Shown piece after piece: positions 26,408-35,379 of a stretch of DNA of 64,000 nt. The stretch covers positions 62,001-126,000 of the forward strand of contig NZ_WJBG01000158.1 in assembly GCF_009709555.1 (NCBI RefSeq), in the 5' to 3' direction. Position 1 is the first letter of the stretch, and each line of letters begins with the position of its first letter. This stretch comes from Streptomyces blattellae (GTDB lineage Bacteria; Actinomycetota; Actinomycetes; Streptomycetales; Streptomycetaceae). The notes below the pieces were generated by a model. The model saw only the letters and a list, made by a program, of their open reading frames with translations, searched no databases and was not told where the DNA came from. The position numbers were made by a program, and so were the translations under genes.

Positions 26408-27976
26408 TCACCGCTTGCGGCGTCGCCCCCTACCGCCTCGTGTCGGAGCCGCGACTGTCGCGCCGGACGGAGCGGCCTGCTCTCCTCCCGGACGGTCGGC
26501 CGAGACCATCAGCGCCGCTAGCGCGGTCGTGACCGGCACCGACGCGACCAGGCCGATAGAGCCCACCAGCGTGCGTACGATCTCCTCCGCGACCAGCTCG
26601 CTGTTGGCGACGGTGCCGATGCTGCTCTGTGCGATGGAGAAGAGCAGCAGCAGCGGCAGCGCCGCGCCCGCATAGGCCAGGACCAGGGTGTTGACGACCG
26701 ATGCGATGTGGTCGCGGCCGATGCGGATACCCGCACGGTACAGCTCGCGCCAGCCCATCGCCGGATTGGCCTCGTGCAGTTCCCAGACCGCCGACGTCTG
26801 CGTGACCGTCACGTCGTCGAGCACACCGAGCGAACCGATGATGATGCCGGCGAGCAGCAGACCACTCATGTCGATCGACGGGTACAGCCCGTGGATCAGA
26901 CCGGTGTTGTCATCCGTGTTGCCGGTGAGCGCCGCCCAGTCGATGAACAGTGAGCCCAGGATGCCGATCAGCAACAGCGAGATGAGGGTGCCGAGCACGG
27001 CCACGGACGTTCTGGCAGACAGTCCGTGGCACAGGTACAGGGCGACGAGCATGATGGCGCTTGCCCCGATCACCGCCACGACCAACGGGTTCGAGCCCTG
27101 CAGGATGGCTGGCAGGATGAAGAAGTTCAGCACCAGGAAGCTGATGGCCAGCGAGACCAGCGCCATGACACCCCGCAACCGTCCGACGACCACGACGGCG
27201 AGCGCGAAGATACCGGCGAGCACCATCATCGGCAGGCGACGGTTCACATCGGTGACCGAGTACTGCAAGTCCCTGGGCGCGGAGGGCTCGTAGGCGACCA
27301 CGACCTTCTCACCCTCGTGCAGTTGCCGCGACTGGTCCGGCTGCACGATCTCGGTGAAGGTACGGCCCTTGTCCTTGCCTGTGTCGACCCGGATCGTCGC
27401 CCTCTTGCAGGTGCCGTTCGCCTGCTGCTGGGCCGAGGAACCCTCCGCGGTGGAGGTGTCGCCGGTCGGGGTTTCACCCGAGGCATTGACGTCCTTGCAG
27501 CTGACCTCGACCACCTTGGTGACCGTGGCCTGCTGGGTCTGCCGGTCGAAGCCGACCCCGGTGCGCTCGTGCGGCGGCGCTCCGCCGGGCCACAGCACCG
27601 CGAGCCCGACGACCACAGCCGCGGCGAACGGGATGAGGATGGCCGCGATGATCTTGCGAAGGTGCTGGGAGACGGGCGCCGCCGGACCGTGACTGTGCGA
27701 GTGGCCGTGCCCGCCGCCACCGCCGCCCCCGGGTCCGTGTCCGCCCCCGCCACCGTGATCGTGGCCGCCACCGGCACCCGGACCCTGGTCGGGTCCGGTG
27801 TCGGAGACAGGCCCGTGCTCATGCCACTCGCCCGATCTGATCGCGGCTCCAGTCTCGCGACCGCCGCCGGAAACAGGCCCACTTCCCCGGCTGCTGCCGT
27901 TTGCGGGGCCGCTTCCGGAGCCGGGGCCGCGGGGCGGCTCGGGCGGTGGGTACGGGGACTGATGTGTCGTGGTCAC
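26408..27976 (-). CDS. YibE/F-like multi-pass membrane protein with His-rich N-terminus
   Basis: About 522 residues. Residues 1-125 are Gly/Pro rich with a His cluster (HGHSHSHG, HDHGGGGGHG). One helix and an extracytoplasmic domain follow (about 150-260), then eight or so helices typical of YibE/F proteins (MMVLAGIFALAVVVVGR, GLLLAGIIIGSLGVLDDVTVTQ). Function unknown; membership of a transporter-like family is assumed. The His cluster could bind metal. GTG 27976 was taken as the start; ATG 28009 is also possible. Confidence 0.8.
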   Translation of the reverse strand: MTTTHQSPYPPPEPPRGPGSGSGPANGSSRGSGPVSGGGRETGAAIRSGEWHEHGPVSDTGPDQGPGAGGGHDHGGGGGHGPGGGGGGGHGHSHSHGPAAPVSQHLRKIIAAILIPFAAAVVVGLAVLWPGGAPPHERTGVGFDRQTQQATVTKVVEVSCKDVNASGETPTGDTSTAEGSSAQQQANGTCKRATIRVDTGKDKGRTFTEIVQPDQSRQLHEGEKVVVAYEPSAPRDLQYSVTDVNRRLPMMVLAGIFALAVVVVGRLRGVMALVSLAISFLVLNFFILPAILQGSNPLVVAVIGASAIMLVALYLCHGLSARTSVAVLGTLISLLLIGILGSLFIDWAALTGNTDDNTGLIHGLYPSIDMSGLLLAGIIIGSLGVLDDVTVTQTSAVWELHEANPAMGWRELYRAGIRIGRDHIASVVNTLVLAYAGAALPLLLLFSIAQSSIGTVANSELVAEEIVRTLVGSIGLVASVPVTTALAALMVSADRPGGEQAAPSGATVAAPTRGGRGRRRKR

Positions 27977-28051
27977 CGCCCGATCATCGCAAGAACGGCC
28001 GGGGCCCACTGTTCAGCGCGCCCGAATTGACGCTAGCGTGTAGACACCTTT

Positions 28052-28222
28052 GTACACGCGGGAGCTCGGAGCACCGGGCTGAGAGGGCGCTGACCTCCGT
28101 CTTCGCGATGTTTCACGTGGAACGTCACCGGCATCGAGTGACGTTCCCCATGAAACGTCGGCAGACGGAAACCGCTGCGTCGACCGCTGAACCTGTTACC
28201 GGGTAATGCCGGCGTAGGGAGT
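28052..28222 (+). promoter_or_regulatory. TPP (thiamine pyrophosphate) riboswitch upstream of thiC
   Basis: The conserved 5' half is GGGAGCTCGGAGCACCGG then GCTGAGAGGGCGCTGACC (CTGAGA core), and the 3' half is GAACCTGTTACCGGGTAATG with CCGGCGTAGGGAG next to the thiC ribosome-binding site. Binding of TPP would hide the GGGAG and so repress thiC translation. The variable P3 arm (about 28105-28160) is unusually long and contains a parS-like sequence. Confidence 0.93.
28110..28123. promoter_or_regulatory. parS: parS-like site (one mismatch) inside the riboswitch
   Basis: GTTTCACGTGGAAC, identical to the variant at 36727. Here it forms the 5' side of a hairpin in the TPP riboswitch. Confidence 0.65.
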
Positions 28223-28229
28223 AGGTCTC

Positions 28230-30056
28230 ATGGCCATCAAGGACACACGCACGCCTGCCGCCACGCAGAACGCGGCGGACGGTCCGTCGCCGACTCCGAC
28301 CAGCGAGGAAGCCGGGAAGTCCATCGGCTGGCGCAAGGCGTACATCGAGGGCTCGCGCTCTGATCTGCGCGTGCCGGTCCGCCAGGTGCATCTCACCAAC
28401 GGGCAGTCGGTCACGCTGTACGACACTTCCGGCCCGTACACCGATCCGCTCGTCGAGACCGAAGTCCGCCGGGGGCTGGCCCCGCTTCGGGAGAACTGGA
28501 TCACCGCCCGCGGCGAGACCGAGGAGTACGCGGGCCGCCCCGTCCGCCCCGAGGACGACGGCATCAAGCACACCTCGCCGCGCGGCGGCCTGCGCAACCT
28601 CGACGCGGTCTTCCCCGGCCGACCGCGTCAGCCGCGCCGCAGCCGGGACGGCAAGGCCGTCACCCAACTCGCCTACGCGCGCCGGGGCGAGATCACGCCC
28701 GAGATGGAGTTCGTGGCTGTCCGGGAGAACGTTTCGCCCGAGGTGGTCCGCGAGGAGATCGCGGCGGGCCGGGCGGTGCTGCCTGCGAACGTCAACCACC
28801 CGGAGATCGAGCCGATGATCATCGGCAAGCGATTCCTGGTGAAGGTCAACGCCAACATCGGCAACTCCGCGGTGACGTCTTCCATCGAGGAGGAGGTCGA
28901 GAAGATGACCTGGGCGACCCGCTGGGGCGCCGACACGGTCATGGACCTGTCCACCGGCCGCAATATCCACACGACCCGCGAGTGGGTGCTGCGCAACTCT
29001 CCCGTCCCCATCGGCACGGTCCCCCTCTACCAGGCCCTGGAGAAGGTCGACGGCCGAGCCGAGGAGCTGACCTGGGCGATCTACAAGGACACGGTCATCG
29101 AACAGGCCGAACAGGGCGTCGACTACATGACGGTCCACGCGGGCGTCCGCCTGTCGTTCGTACCGCTCACCGCGAACCGCAAGACAGGCATCGTCTCGCG
29201 CGGCGGCTCGATCATGGCGGCCTGGTGCCTGGCGCACCACAAGGAATCGTTCCTCTACGAGAACTTCGAGGAACTCTGCGAGATCCTCGCCGCCTACGAC
29301 GTCACATACTCGCTGGGCGACGGCCTCCGGCCCGGCTCGATCGCGGACGCCAACGACGAGGCGCAGTTCGCGGAACTCCGAACTCTCGGGGAACTCAACC
29401 AGATCGCGAAGCGTTTCAACGTACAGACCATGATCGAGGGCCCGGGACATGTCCCGATGCACAAGATCAAGGAGAACATCGACTTTCAGCAGGAGATCTG
29501 TGATGAAGCTCCGTTCTATACGCTCGGCCCGCTGACGACGGACGTCGCGCCGGCGTACGACCACATCACTTCCGGCATCGGTGCCGCGATGATCGCCTGG
29601 TGGGGCACGGCCATGCTCTGCTATGTCACGCCCAAGGAGCACTTGGGGCTGCCCAACCGTGACGACGTCAAGACCGGCGTCATCACCTACAAGATCGCCG
29701 CCCACGCAGCCGACCTCGCCAAGGGGCACCCCGGTGCACAGGAGTGGGACGACGCGCTGTCCGACGCACGCTTCGAGTTCCGGTGGGAGGACCAGTTCAA
29801 CCTCGCCCTCGACCCGGACACCGCCCGGGACTTCCACGACGAGACCTTGCCGGCCGAGCCGGCCAAGACCGCTCACTTCTGCTCGATGTGCGGGCCGAAG
29901 TTCTGCAGCATGAAGATCAGTCACAGCATCACCGAGCGGTTCGGCCGCGCGGCGGCCGATGGAGCGTCTCCCGAGGAGATCGCTGACGGAATGCTCCAGA
30001 AGTCGAGGGAGTTCGCGGCGAGCGGCAACCGGGTCTATCTGCCGCTGGCCGACTGA
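28230..30056 (+). CDS. thiC: Phosphomethylpyrimidine synthase
   Basis: 608 residues, of the usual length. A radical-SAM-type enzyme that turns aminoimidazole ribotide into HMP phosphate, the pyrimidine of thiamine. The C-terminal cluster motif CSMCGPKFC (about residues 551-559, C-x2-C-x4-C) binds the 4Fe-4S centre. Other family blocks are EGPGHVPMHKI and YTLGPLTTDVAPAYDHI. The ATG is 8 bases after a GGAGTAGG that lies in the riboswitch. Stands alone; a strong hairpin follows. Confidence 0.98.
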   Translation: MAIKDTRTPAATQNAADGPSPTPTSEEAGKSIGWRKAYIEGSRSDLRVPVRQVHLTNGQSVTLYDTSGPYTDPLVETEVRRGLAPLRENWITARGETEEYAGRPVRPEDDGIKHTSPRGGLRNLDAVFPGRPRQPRRSRDGKAVTQLAYARRGEITPEMEFVAVRENVSPEVVREEIAAGRAVLPANVNHPEIEPMIIGKRFLVKVNANIGNSAVTSSIEEEVEKMTWATRWGADTVMDLSTGRNIHTTREWVLRNSPVPIGTVPLYQALEKVDGRAEELTWAIYKDTVIEQAEQGVDYMTVHAGVRLSFVPLTANRKTGIVSRGGSIMAAWCLAHHKESFLYENFEELCEILAAYDVTYSLGDGLRPGSIADANDEAQFAELRTLGELNQIAKRFNVQTMIEGPGHVPMHKIKENIDFQQEICDEAPFYTLGPLTTDVAPAYDHITSGIGAAMIAWWGTAMLCYVTPKEHLGLPNRDDVKTGVITYKIAAHAADLAKGHPGAQEWDDALSDARFEFRWEDQFNLALDPDTARDFHDETLPAEPAKTAHFCSMCGPKFCSMKISHSITERFGRAAADGASPEEIADGMLQKSREFAASGNRVYLPLAD

Positions 30057-30382
30057 ACTCGCACAGCTGGGAGCACCAGAGCATCGACGATCTGCCTTTG
30101 CGTCCTGCGACAGTGGTCCAGTACCTGCTGCGCGCCGACCGCGTTCATCGGTGGGCTCCTCTTGCGCCGGCGCTGTTCCATCTTGCGTTGGTGCATGTCT
30201 ACAGCCGGACGATGGTCGAGAGGGCGGCGGTGCAGATTCTTCGCCGTCTGGTAGGGGAAGCGCGGAAGGCTGTCCACAAGCGGCCGTCGTGGTGTGGCGG
30301 AACAGGCCGTCTACGCCCCCGTGTTCGGCTTGCGCTCCCCTGTGTGGGGGGCGCAAGCCGAGGGGCGTCATGCCGGAGCGGC
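30057..30382. other. thiC downstream intergenic region
   Basis: 326 bp between convergent genes. A plus-strand frame (30098 onward) and a minus-strand frame (30035-30277) are open, but neither has a ribosome-binding site or recognisable family. A single DnaA-box match, CTGTCCACA, is at 30270-30278. Confidence 0.5.
30326..30360. terminator. Hairpin terminator between thiC and the next minus-strand gene
   Basis: CGGCTTGCGC and CCCC on the left pair with GGGG and GCGCAAGCCG on the right, with a 5-nt loop. Strong enough for both directions. Confidence 0.8.
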
Positions 30383-31246
30383 CTACTCCGGCTGGTGCTC
30401 CGGGCCTCCGAAGTCCGGGCTGGTGTAGTCCGGGCTCGTGAAGCTCGGGCGGTGGCCCGGGGCGTGGCCGTCGCCGGGGCTGGTGAAGCCCGGGCGGTTG
30501 TAGCCGAGGTGCGGGATACGGCTGGTTGTCGCCCGTGGTGCCGTGCGGTGCAGTGCCGCGGCGGCGCCGGGTTCGGCCAGTGCGTCCCGCAGGAACGGCA
30601 GGATGCCGCGTTCCAGCAGGGCCTCGCGCCAGGCTTCCCTGGCCCTGGCCACCTCCCCGTTCAACTTGCCGTAAGGGCCGGTGGCGTGCGAGGGCCTGTT
30701 GTGCAGGGCGGTGATCAGCAGTCCGACGGCGGCGACAAGGATCGCGACCGCTGTCACGGCGCCGAATACCCACCCGGTGTTCAGCATGGTCTGGGCGAAC
30801 TCCGGCGCGGGGTCCAGCATCTGCAGGATGTAGCCCACGAGCAGGAAGATCGCCGCTGCGGTTCCGGCGAGGACGGGTGCCAGGACCGCGACGACGGCGA
30901 CGGCGCCCGCGCCGACGGTCTCGGCGACCTCGCCCATGGTGGCGGCGAGCCCCACCGCGTTCGCGCCCGGTTCCGAGGAGCCGGATTCGCGGACGGACGG
31001 CGGGGTGGACGGCGCCGGCTGGCGCAGTTCCTCGCGGACCTTCACGTAGTGCTGGTACTCGGTGGCCGCCGCCGCGGTGATGAGTGCGGAGGCGTTGAGA
31101 GCCATGGTGCGCAACTGCTCAGGGTTGAGCCGCTGTCCGACAGCGGTCAGTTCAGGGCGGTGTGGGGCGGAGCGCAGCGCCTCATCGAGGATCCGCTCGT
31201 ATTCCTGGCGGTCCTCGCTCAGCAGGTGCTGCGGAACGCTGTTCAT
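30383..31246 (-). CDS. Membrane protein with two central helices and FTSP-rich tail
   Basis: 287 residues. The soluble N-terminal part (about 1-85) is helical. Then come two hydrophobic helices (VGAGAVAVVAVLAPVLAGTA with AAIFLLVGYIL, and VFGAVTAVAILVAAVGLLI). The C-terminal tail has short repeats (PGFTSPGDG, PSFTSPDYTSP). No family with known function recognised. ATG 31246 has GGGGG 6 bases upstream. Confidence 0.7.
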   Translation of the reverse strand: MNSVPQHLLSEDRQEYERILDEALRSAPHRPELTAVGQRLNPEQLRTMALNASALITAAAATEYQHYVKVREELRQPAPSTPPSVRESGSSEPGANAVGLAATMGEVAETVGAGAVAVVAVLAPVLAGTAAAIFLLVGYILQMLDPAPEFAQTMLNTGWVFGAVTAVAILVAAVGLLITALHNRPSHATGPYGKLNGEVARAREAWREALLERGILPFLRDALAEPGAAAALHRTAPRATTSRIPHLGYNRPGFTSPGDGHAPGHRPSFTSPDYTSPDFGGPEHQPE

Positions 31247-31445
31247 GTGCATCCCCCGATGCTCCGTAGGGCTTGGGGCTCGCACGCTGACGAGCCGTAT
31301 GGCAGAAACGGAGGGGAGCCTGCTACGGATAAGCCGATGGTAGAGCGGTGACGGCACACGGTGACAGGGGATTTTCAAAAATTGCCCCTTGGCCTGCGCC
31401 GTCTCCGGTAGTACCTCCGTGAGGGGACGCCTGCCCTAAGAAAGC

Positions 31446-32528
31446 TCAGATATCCAGCGGGAGTTGCTGGACCAGCAGCTTTCCGGCCATGGTCACTCCG
31501 CCGTCCATCGCGATGGCGAGCCCGTCCGCATAGATGTGCGGTCCAATGACATGGGGACCGGCCTCGTCCTCGCCGTCCTCGGAGCCGACTTCGCCGAGGA
31601 GGTACGGAATGGGGCTGTGGCCGTGAACGATGCGGGTGCCGCCGTACGTATCGAGCAGTGAACGCACATGGTCGGCGCCGCCCTCGTCGCGGAAGGAGAA
31701 GCGCTTGGTGAACTTGCGGAAGAGATCCCAGACTTCGTCGGCGTCGTTGCGCGTGAGCGTCTCGCGCACGGTGTCGTTGACCGCCTCGATCGAGTCGCCG
31801 TAGTCGAGATAGGCGGTGGTGTCCGAGTGGACGAGCAGATGGCCGTCGACCTCTTCCATGGCGTCCAGCCGGGCCATCCACTGCAGATGGTGGTCCTGGA
31901 GCCGGTCCATGTCGGTCTTCTGACCGCCGTTGAGCAGCCAGGCGGCCTGGAAGGTGGCGGTGCCCGCGCCGGAGTTGACGGGAGTGTCGCCGAACCGCTT
32001 GGCCCCGAGGAGGAGCAGCTCGTGATTGCCCATGAGGGCCTTGCAGTAGCCGCCCGCCGCCGCGGCCTCGGCGGACAGCCGCATCACGAGGTCGATGACG
32101 CCGATGCCGTCCGGGCCGCGGTCGGTGAAGTCTCCGAGGAACCACAGCCGGGTGGTGCCCGCGCACCAGTTGCCCGCGGTGTCGACGAGGCCCTGCTCCT
32201 GGAGGGCGGCCACCAGCTCGTCGAGATAACCGTGGACGTCTCCGACGACGTACAGGGGCCCCGGCCCGGCAGTCGACTGCGGGGTCGGCGCGGACACGGG
32301 GTCGACGGTCATCTGGAGCGTGTCACCGCGGTTGATGACGGGCAGGTCGCGCTGCGTGGGTGTGTAGCCGTCCGGGTAGTCCACCGGCTCCTCGACGGGG
32401 CTGACCGCCTCGCCGGGGTGCGTGCTGTGGATGTACGGACCGGTCTCGTGGACATACGCGGGTACCCGGAAGTCGCGCAACGTCGCCGTCCGCTCCACCT
32501 CGGGTCCCTGACCGGCCCCCTGAGTCAT
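31446..32528 (-). CDS. Calcineurin-like metallophosphoesterase (PP2A-type protein or Ap4A phosphatase)
   Basis: 360 residues. The metal motifs are in order: GDVHG (about 96-100), GDFTDRG, GNHE and HGH near the end. This is the PPP-family layout, seen in bacterial Ser/Thr phosphatases and diadenosine tetraphosphatases. An N-terminal extension of 90 residues has no known domain. ATG 32528 has GGAGGGG upstream; the longer frame has no ribosome-binding site. Confidence 0.85.
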   Translation of the reverse strand: MTQGAGQGPEVERTATLRDFRVPAYVHETGPYIHSTHPGEAVSPVEEPVDYPDGYTPTQRDLPVINRGDTLQMTVDPVSAPTPQSTAGPGPLYVVGDVHGYLDELVAALQEQGLVDTAGNWCAGTTRLWFLGDFTDRGPDGIGVIDLVMRLSAEAAAAGGYCKALMGNHELLLLGAKRFGDTPVNSGAGTATFQAAWLLNGGQKTDMDRLQDHHLQWMARLDAMEEVDGHLLVHSDTTAYLDYGDSIEAVNDTVRETLTRNDADEVWDLFRKFTKRFSFRDEGGADHVRSLLDTYGGTRIVHGHSPIPYLLGEVGSEDGEDEAGPHVIGPHIYADGLAIAMDGGVTMAGKLLVQQLPLDI

Positions 32529-32727
32529 CGACCCCTCCACCATCGCGCCGCAGCTGCACCGCATCGGACTGCCTGGTCGCAGCGGCCCGCGGTGTCGTGG
32601 GCCCATCATAGGAATGCGGATCGCGCCATGTGATGACCCAGGGGTGGTGAATCAGCGCAAGACTCCAGTTCATCGCGGCTTTCGCCCCGATTGGGCCGGG
32701 CTTTGCCCGCCGGGCGACGGCCCTTGC

Positions 32728-33840
32728 CTACTCCTTCTTGGGCGACCGCGGCGGGCTGACGGTGGTACGCGGCGACCGTCGCTGGGACGAGGTACGGACG
32801 ATCAGCTCGGTCGGTATCACCTGCTCGACCGGTTGGTCCGAATCGACCCCCTCGATGGCGTCGATGAGGAGCTGGACCACCGCCGTGCCGATGCGGCGAG
32901 GCTTCAGGGAGAGCGTGGTGATGGGCGGCTCGGTGTTGGCATACACAGTGGACTCGCTGCAGCAGACCAGAAGCAGGTCGTCCGGTACGCGCAGCCCGTA
33001 CCGGCGGGCCGCGGCGAGCAGGTCGGTGCCGTTCGGGTCGAACAGGCCGTAGACGGCGTCGGGCCGGTCGGGGCGGGCGAGCAGCCGGTCGGCGGCGACG
33101 GCGCCCGCGCATGGATCGTGCGCCGGGTAGGCCTCGTACACCGGATCCTGCCCGACCCGTTCGCACCAGCGCAGATACGCCGTGGTCGACAGATGGGTGT
33201 ATGTGTCCGTCGACGTCCCGGTCAGCAGACCGATGCGGCGGGCGCCGGCGTCGGCCAGGTGGTCGAGGATGCCGAGGACGGCGGCCTCGTGGTCGTTGTC
33301 GACCCAGGCGGTGACCGGCAGCGATCCGGCCGGGCGGCCGTCGGAGACGACCGGCAGACCCTGCCGGACCAGCTCGCTGACGACCGGGTCCTGGTCGGAG
33401 GGATCGATGACGACGGTGCCGTCCAGGGCGACGTTCGACCAGACGTCGTGGCGGGAGGTCGCGGGAAGGATGACGAGGGCGTAGCCGCGGGCGAGCGCGG
33501 CCGAGGTGGCGGCTCTGGCCATCTCGGCGAAGTACGCGAACTCGGTGAAGGTGAAAGGTTCATCCCCGTATGTCGTCACGGTCAGGCCGATCAGTCCTGA
33601 CTTGCCGGTACGGAGGGTTCGGGCCGCGGCCGACGGGCGATAACCCAGTCGGTCGGCCACCTCGCGGACATGGCGCCGGGTGGCGTCCGGGAGCCGGCCC
33701 TTGCCGTTGAGTGCGTCGGAGACGGTCGTGATGGAGACTCCGGCGGCGGCGGCCACGTCTCTGATGCCTGCCCGGCCCGGCCGACTGCCTCGACGTGAGG
33801 TTTCCGCGCGGCTCACCTGGTGCTTCCCTGCTGCTGTCAT
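32728..33840 (-). CDS. LacI-family transcriptional repressor
   Basis: 370 residues. The HTH is at about 25-45 (IRDVAAAAGVSITTVSDALN), then the hinge YRPSAAARTLRTGKSGLIGL and a sugar-binding type core. The N-terminus is rich in Arg/Ser. It probably binds DNA as a dimer in response to a sugar or nucleoside. No sugar genes adjoin it, so the target is probably elsewhere or itself. Confidence 0.9.
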   Translation of the reverse strand: MTAAGKHQVSRAETSRRGSRPGRAGIRDVAAAAGVSITTVSDALNGKGRLPDATRRHVREVADRLGYRPSAAARTLRTGKSGLIGLTVTTYGDEPFTFTEFAYFAEMARAATSAALARGYALVILPATSRHDVWSNVALDGTVVIDPSDQDPVVSELVRQGLPVVSDGRPAGSLPVTAWVDNDHEAAVLGILDHLADAGARRIGLLTGTSTDTYTHLSTTAYLRWCERVGQDPVYEAYPAHDPCAGAVAADRLLARPDRPDAVYGLFDPNGTDLLAAARRYGLRVPDDLLLVCCSESTVYANTEPPITTLSLKPRRIGTAVVQLLIDAIEGVDSDQPVEQVIPTELIVRTSSQRRSPRTTVSPPRSPKKE

Positions 33841-34279
33841 GGCGAGCCGATAGTAGGGCTCATGCGGTGGGGTAGTGCGGACGCATATGCACCCGTTGAC
33901 AGGCACGTTTCTGCAAGGTCATAGGCCGTCAATTTCCTTAGAAACCAAGGGGGTTGACCGCTTCCACGCCAGCACGTGACTTGTCGGCGTGTGCACACCT
34001 GCCAAGTCGCCGATGTTTCGAAGAGGTCTCAACTCACCTTCACGGGGGATGCGCGCCACCGCGCGAGCCACCGGCGCATAGATATATGTGTGTGCGCCCC
34101 AGAATTCGTACACCTTCGTGCAGTGATGCCCTTGATGTCAGTGAGGCGGATGGGTGGGCTCCTCCCGCTGTACGAGGTGGTCGCAGCCCCATACGCAGCA
34201 GCGCCGAATCCTCATAAGGTGAGAAGCATTGGAAGCCGGCGGCGGTCAGGGGCCGCCGGTGGTCGCAAGGAGGACTGCG
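33841..34279. other. LacI-HisC intergenic region
   Basis: 439 bp between divergent genes, lower in GC than its surroundings around 34080-34100 (ATAGATATATGTG). The near-palindrome CCTTAGAAACCAAGG (33936-33950) near the regulator start is a weak operator candidate. The ribosome-binding site of the next gene is CAAGGAGG (34266-34273). Confidence 0.45.
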
Positions 34280-35374
34280 GTGAGCGAGACGAGCCCCAAG
34301 CTGCGCACCGAATTGGAGGGTATTCCCACCTACAAGCCGGGTCGGCCCGCGGCCGCCGGCGGCCCGGTGGCGTACAAGCTGTCCTCCAACGAGAACCCCT
34401 ATCCGCCGCTGCCCGGCGTGATGGAGAGCGTGACGGCCGCCGCCTCGTCCTTCAACCGCTACCCGGACATGGCCTGCACGGGCCTGATGAACGAGTTGTC
34501 CGACCGCTTCGCTGTCCCCGTCACCCATCTGGCCACCGGCACCGGCTCGGTCGGCGTCGCCCAGCAACTGATCCAGTCCACCGCCGGTCCCGGCGACGAG
34601 GTGATCTACGCCTGGCGGTCGTTCGAGGCGTACCCGATCATCACGCAGATCAGCGGTGCCACCTCGGTGCAGGTGCCGCTCACACCGGGCGATGTGCACG
34701 ACCTGGACGCGATGGCGGACGCGATCACCGACCGGACGCGGCTTGTTTTCGTCTGCAACCCCAACAACCCGACGGGCACGGTCGTACGGCGGGCCGGGCT
34801 GGAGCGGTTCCTGGAGCGGGTGCCGAGCGATGTGCTCGTGGTGCTGGACGAGGCGTACCGGGAGTTCATCCGTTCCGCCGAAGGAGAAGGGGGTGCTGTG
34901 CCGGACGGCGTGGAGTTGTACCGCGACCGGCCGAATGTCTGTGTGCTGCGGACGTTCTCGAAGGCGTACGGCCTGGCCGGGCTGCGCGTCGGATTCGCGA
35001 TCGCGCATGAGCCGGTGGCGGCGGCGCTGCGCAAGACGGCGGTGCCGTTCGGCGTGAGCCAGCTCGCGCAGGATGCGGCCATCGCCTCGCTGCGTGCCGA
35101 GGACGAACTGCTCGGCCGGGTCGGCTCGCTGGTGTGCGAGCGCACGCGGGTGGCCGACGGGCTGCGCGCCCAGGGCTGGACCGTGCCCGAGACCCAGGCC
35201 AACTTCGTCTGGCTGCGGCTGGGGGAGCGTACGGTCGCGTTCGCGGCGGCATGTGAGCGTGCGGGCGTCGTCGTCCGGCCGTTCCCGGGCGAGGGCGTGC
35301 GGGTGACGGTCGGGGAGACCGAGGGGAACGACATCTTCCTGAAAGTGGCCGAAGGGTTCCGCAAGGAACTGTAA
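34280..35374 (+). CDS. HisC-like class I/II aminotransferase
   Basis: 364 residues, of the histidinol-phosphate aminotransferase/aromatic aminotransferase (PatA) type. YKLSSNENPYPPLP is at the start, VFVCNPNNPTGTV and LDEAYREF mid-protein, and the PLP Lys is in TFSKAYGLAGLRVGF (about 225-239). It lies outside a histidine operon, so it may act on phenylpyruvate or act as a second HisC. GTG 34280 has AAGGAGG 7 bases upstream. Confidence 0.88.
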   Translation: MSETSPKLRTELEGIPTYKPGRPAAAGGPVAYKLSSNENPYPPLPGVMESVTAAASSFNRYPDMACTGLMNELSDRFAVPVTHLATGTGSVGVAQQLIQSTAGPGDEVIYAWRSFEAYPIITQISGATSVQVPLTPGDVHDLDAMADAITDRTRLVFVCNPNNPTGTVVRRAGLERFLERVPSDVLVVLDEAYREFIRSAEGEGGAVPDGVELYRDRPNVCVLRTFSKAYGLAGLRVGFAIAHEPVAAALRKTAVPFGVSQLAQDAAIASLRAEDELLGRVGSLVCERTRVADGLRAQGWTVPETQANFVWLRLGERTVAFAAACERAGVVVRPFPGEGVRVTVGETEGNDIFLKVAEGFRKEL

Positions 35375-35379
35375 GCACG

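Noticed and set aside
30098..30420. Plus-strand frame after thiC that could be a small protein
   Set aside because: It crosses a strong terminator hairpin, has no ribosome-binding site and matches nothing I know.
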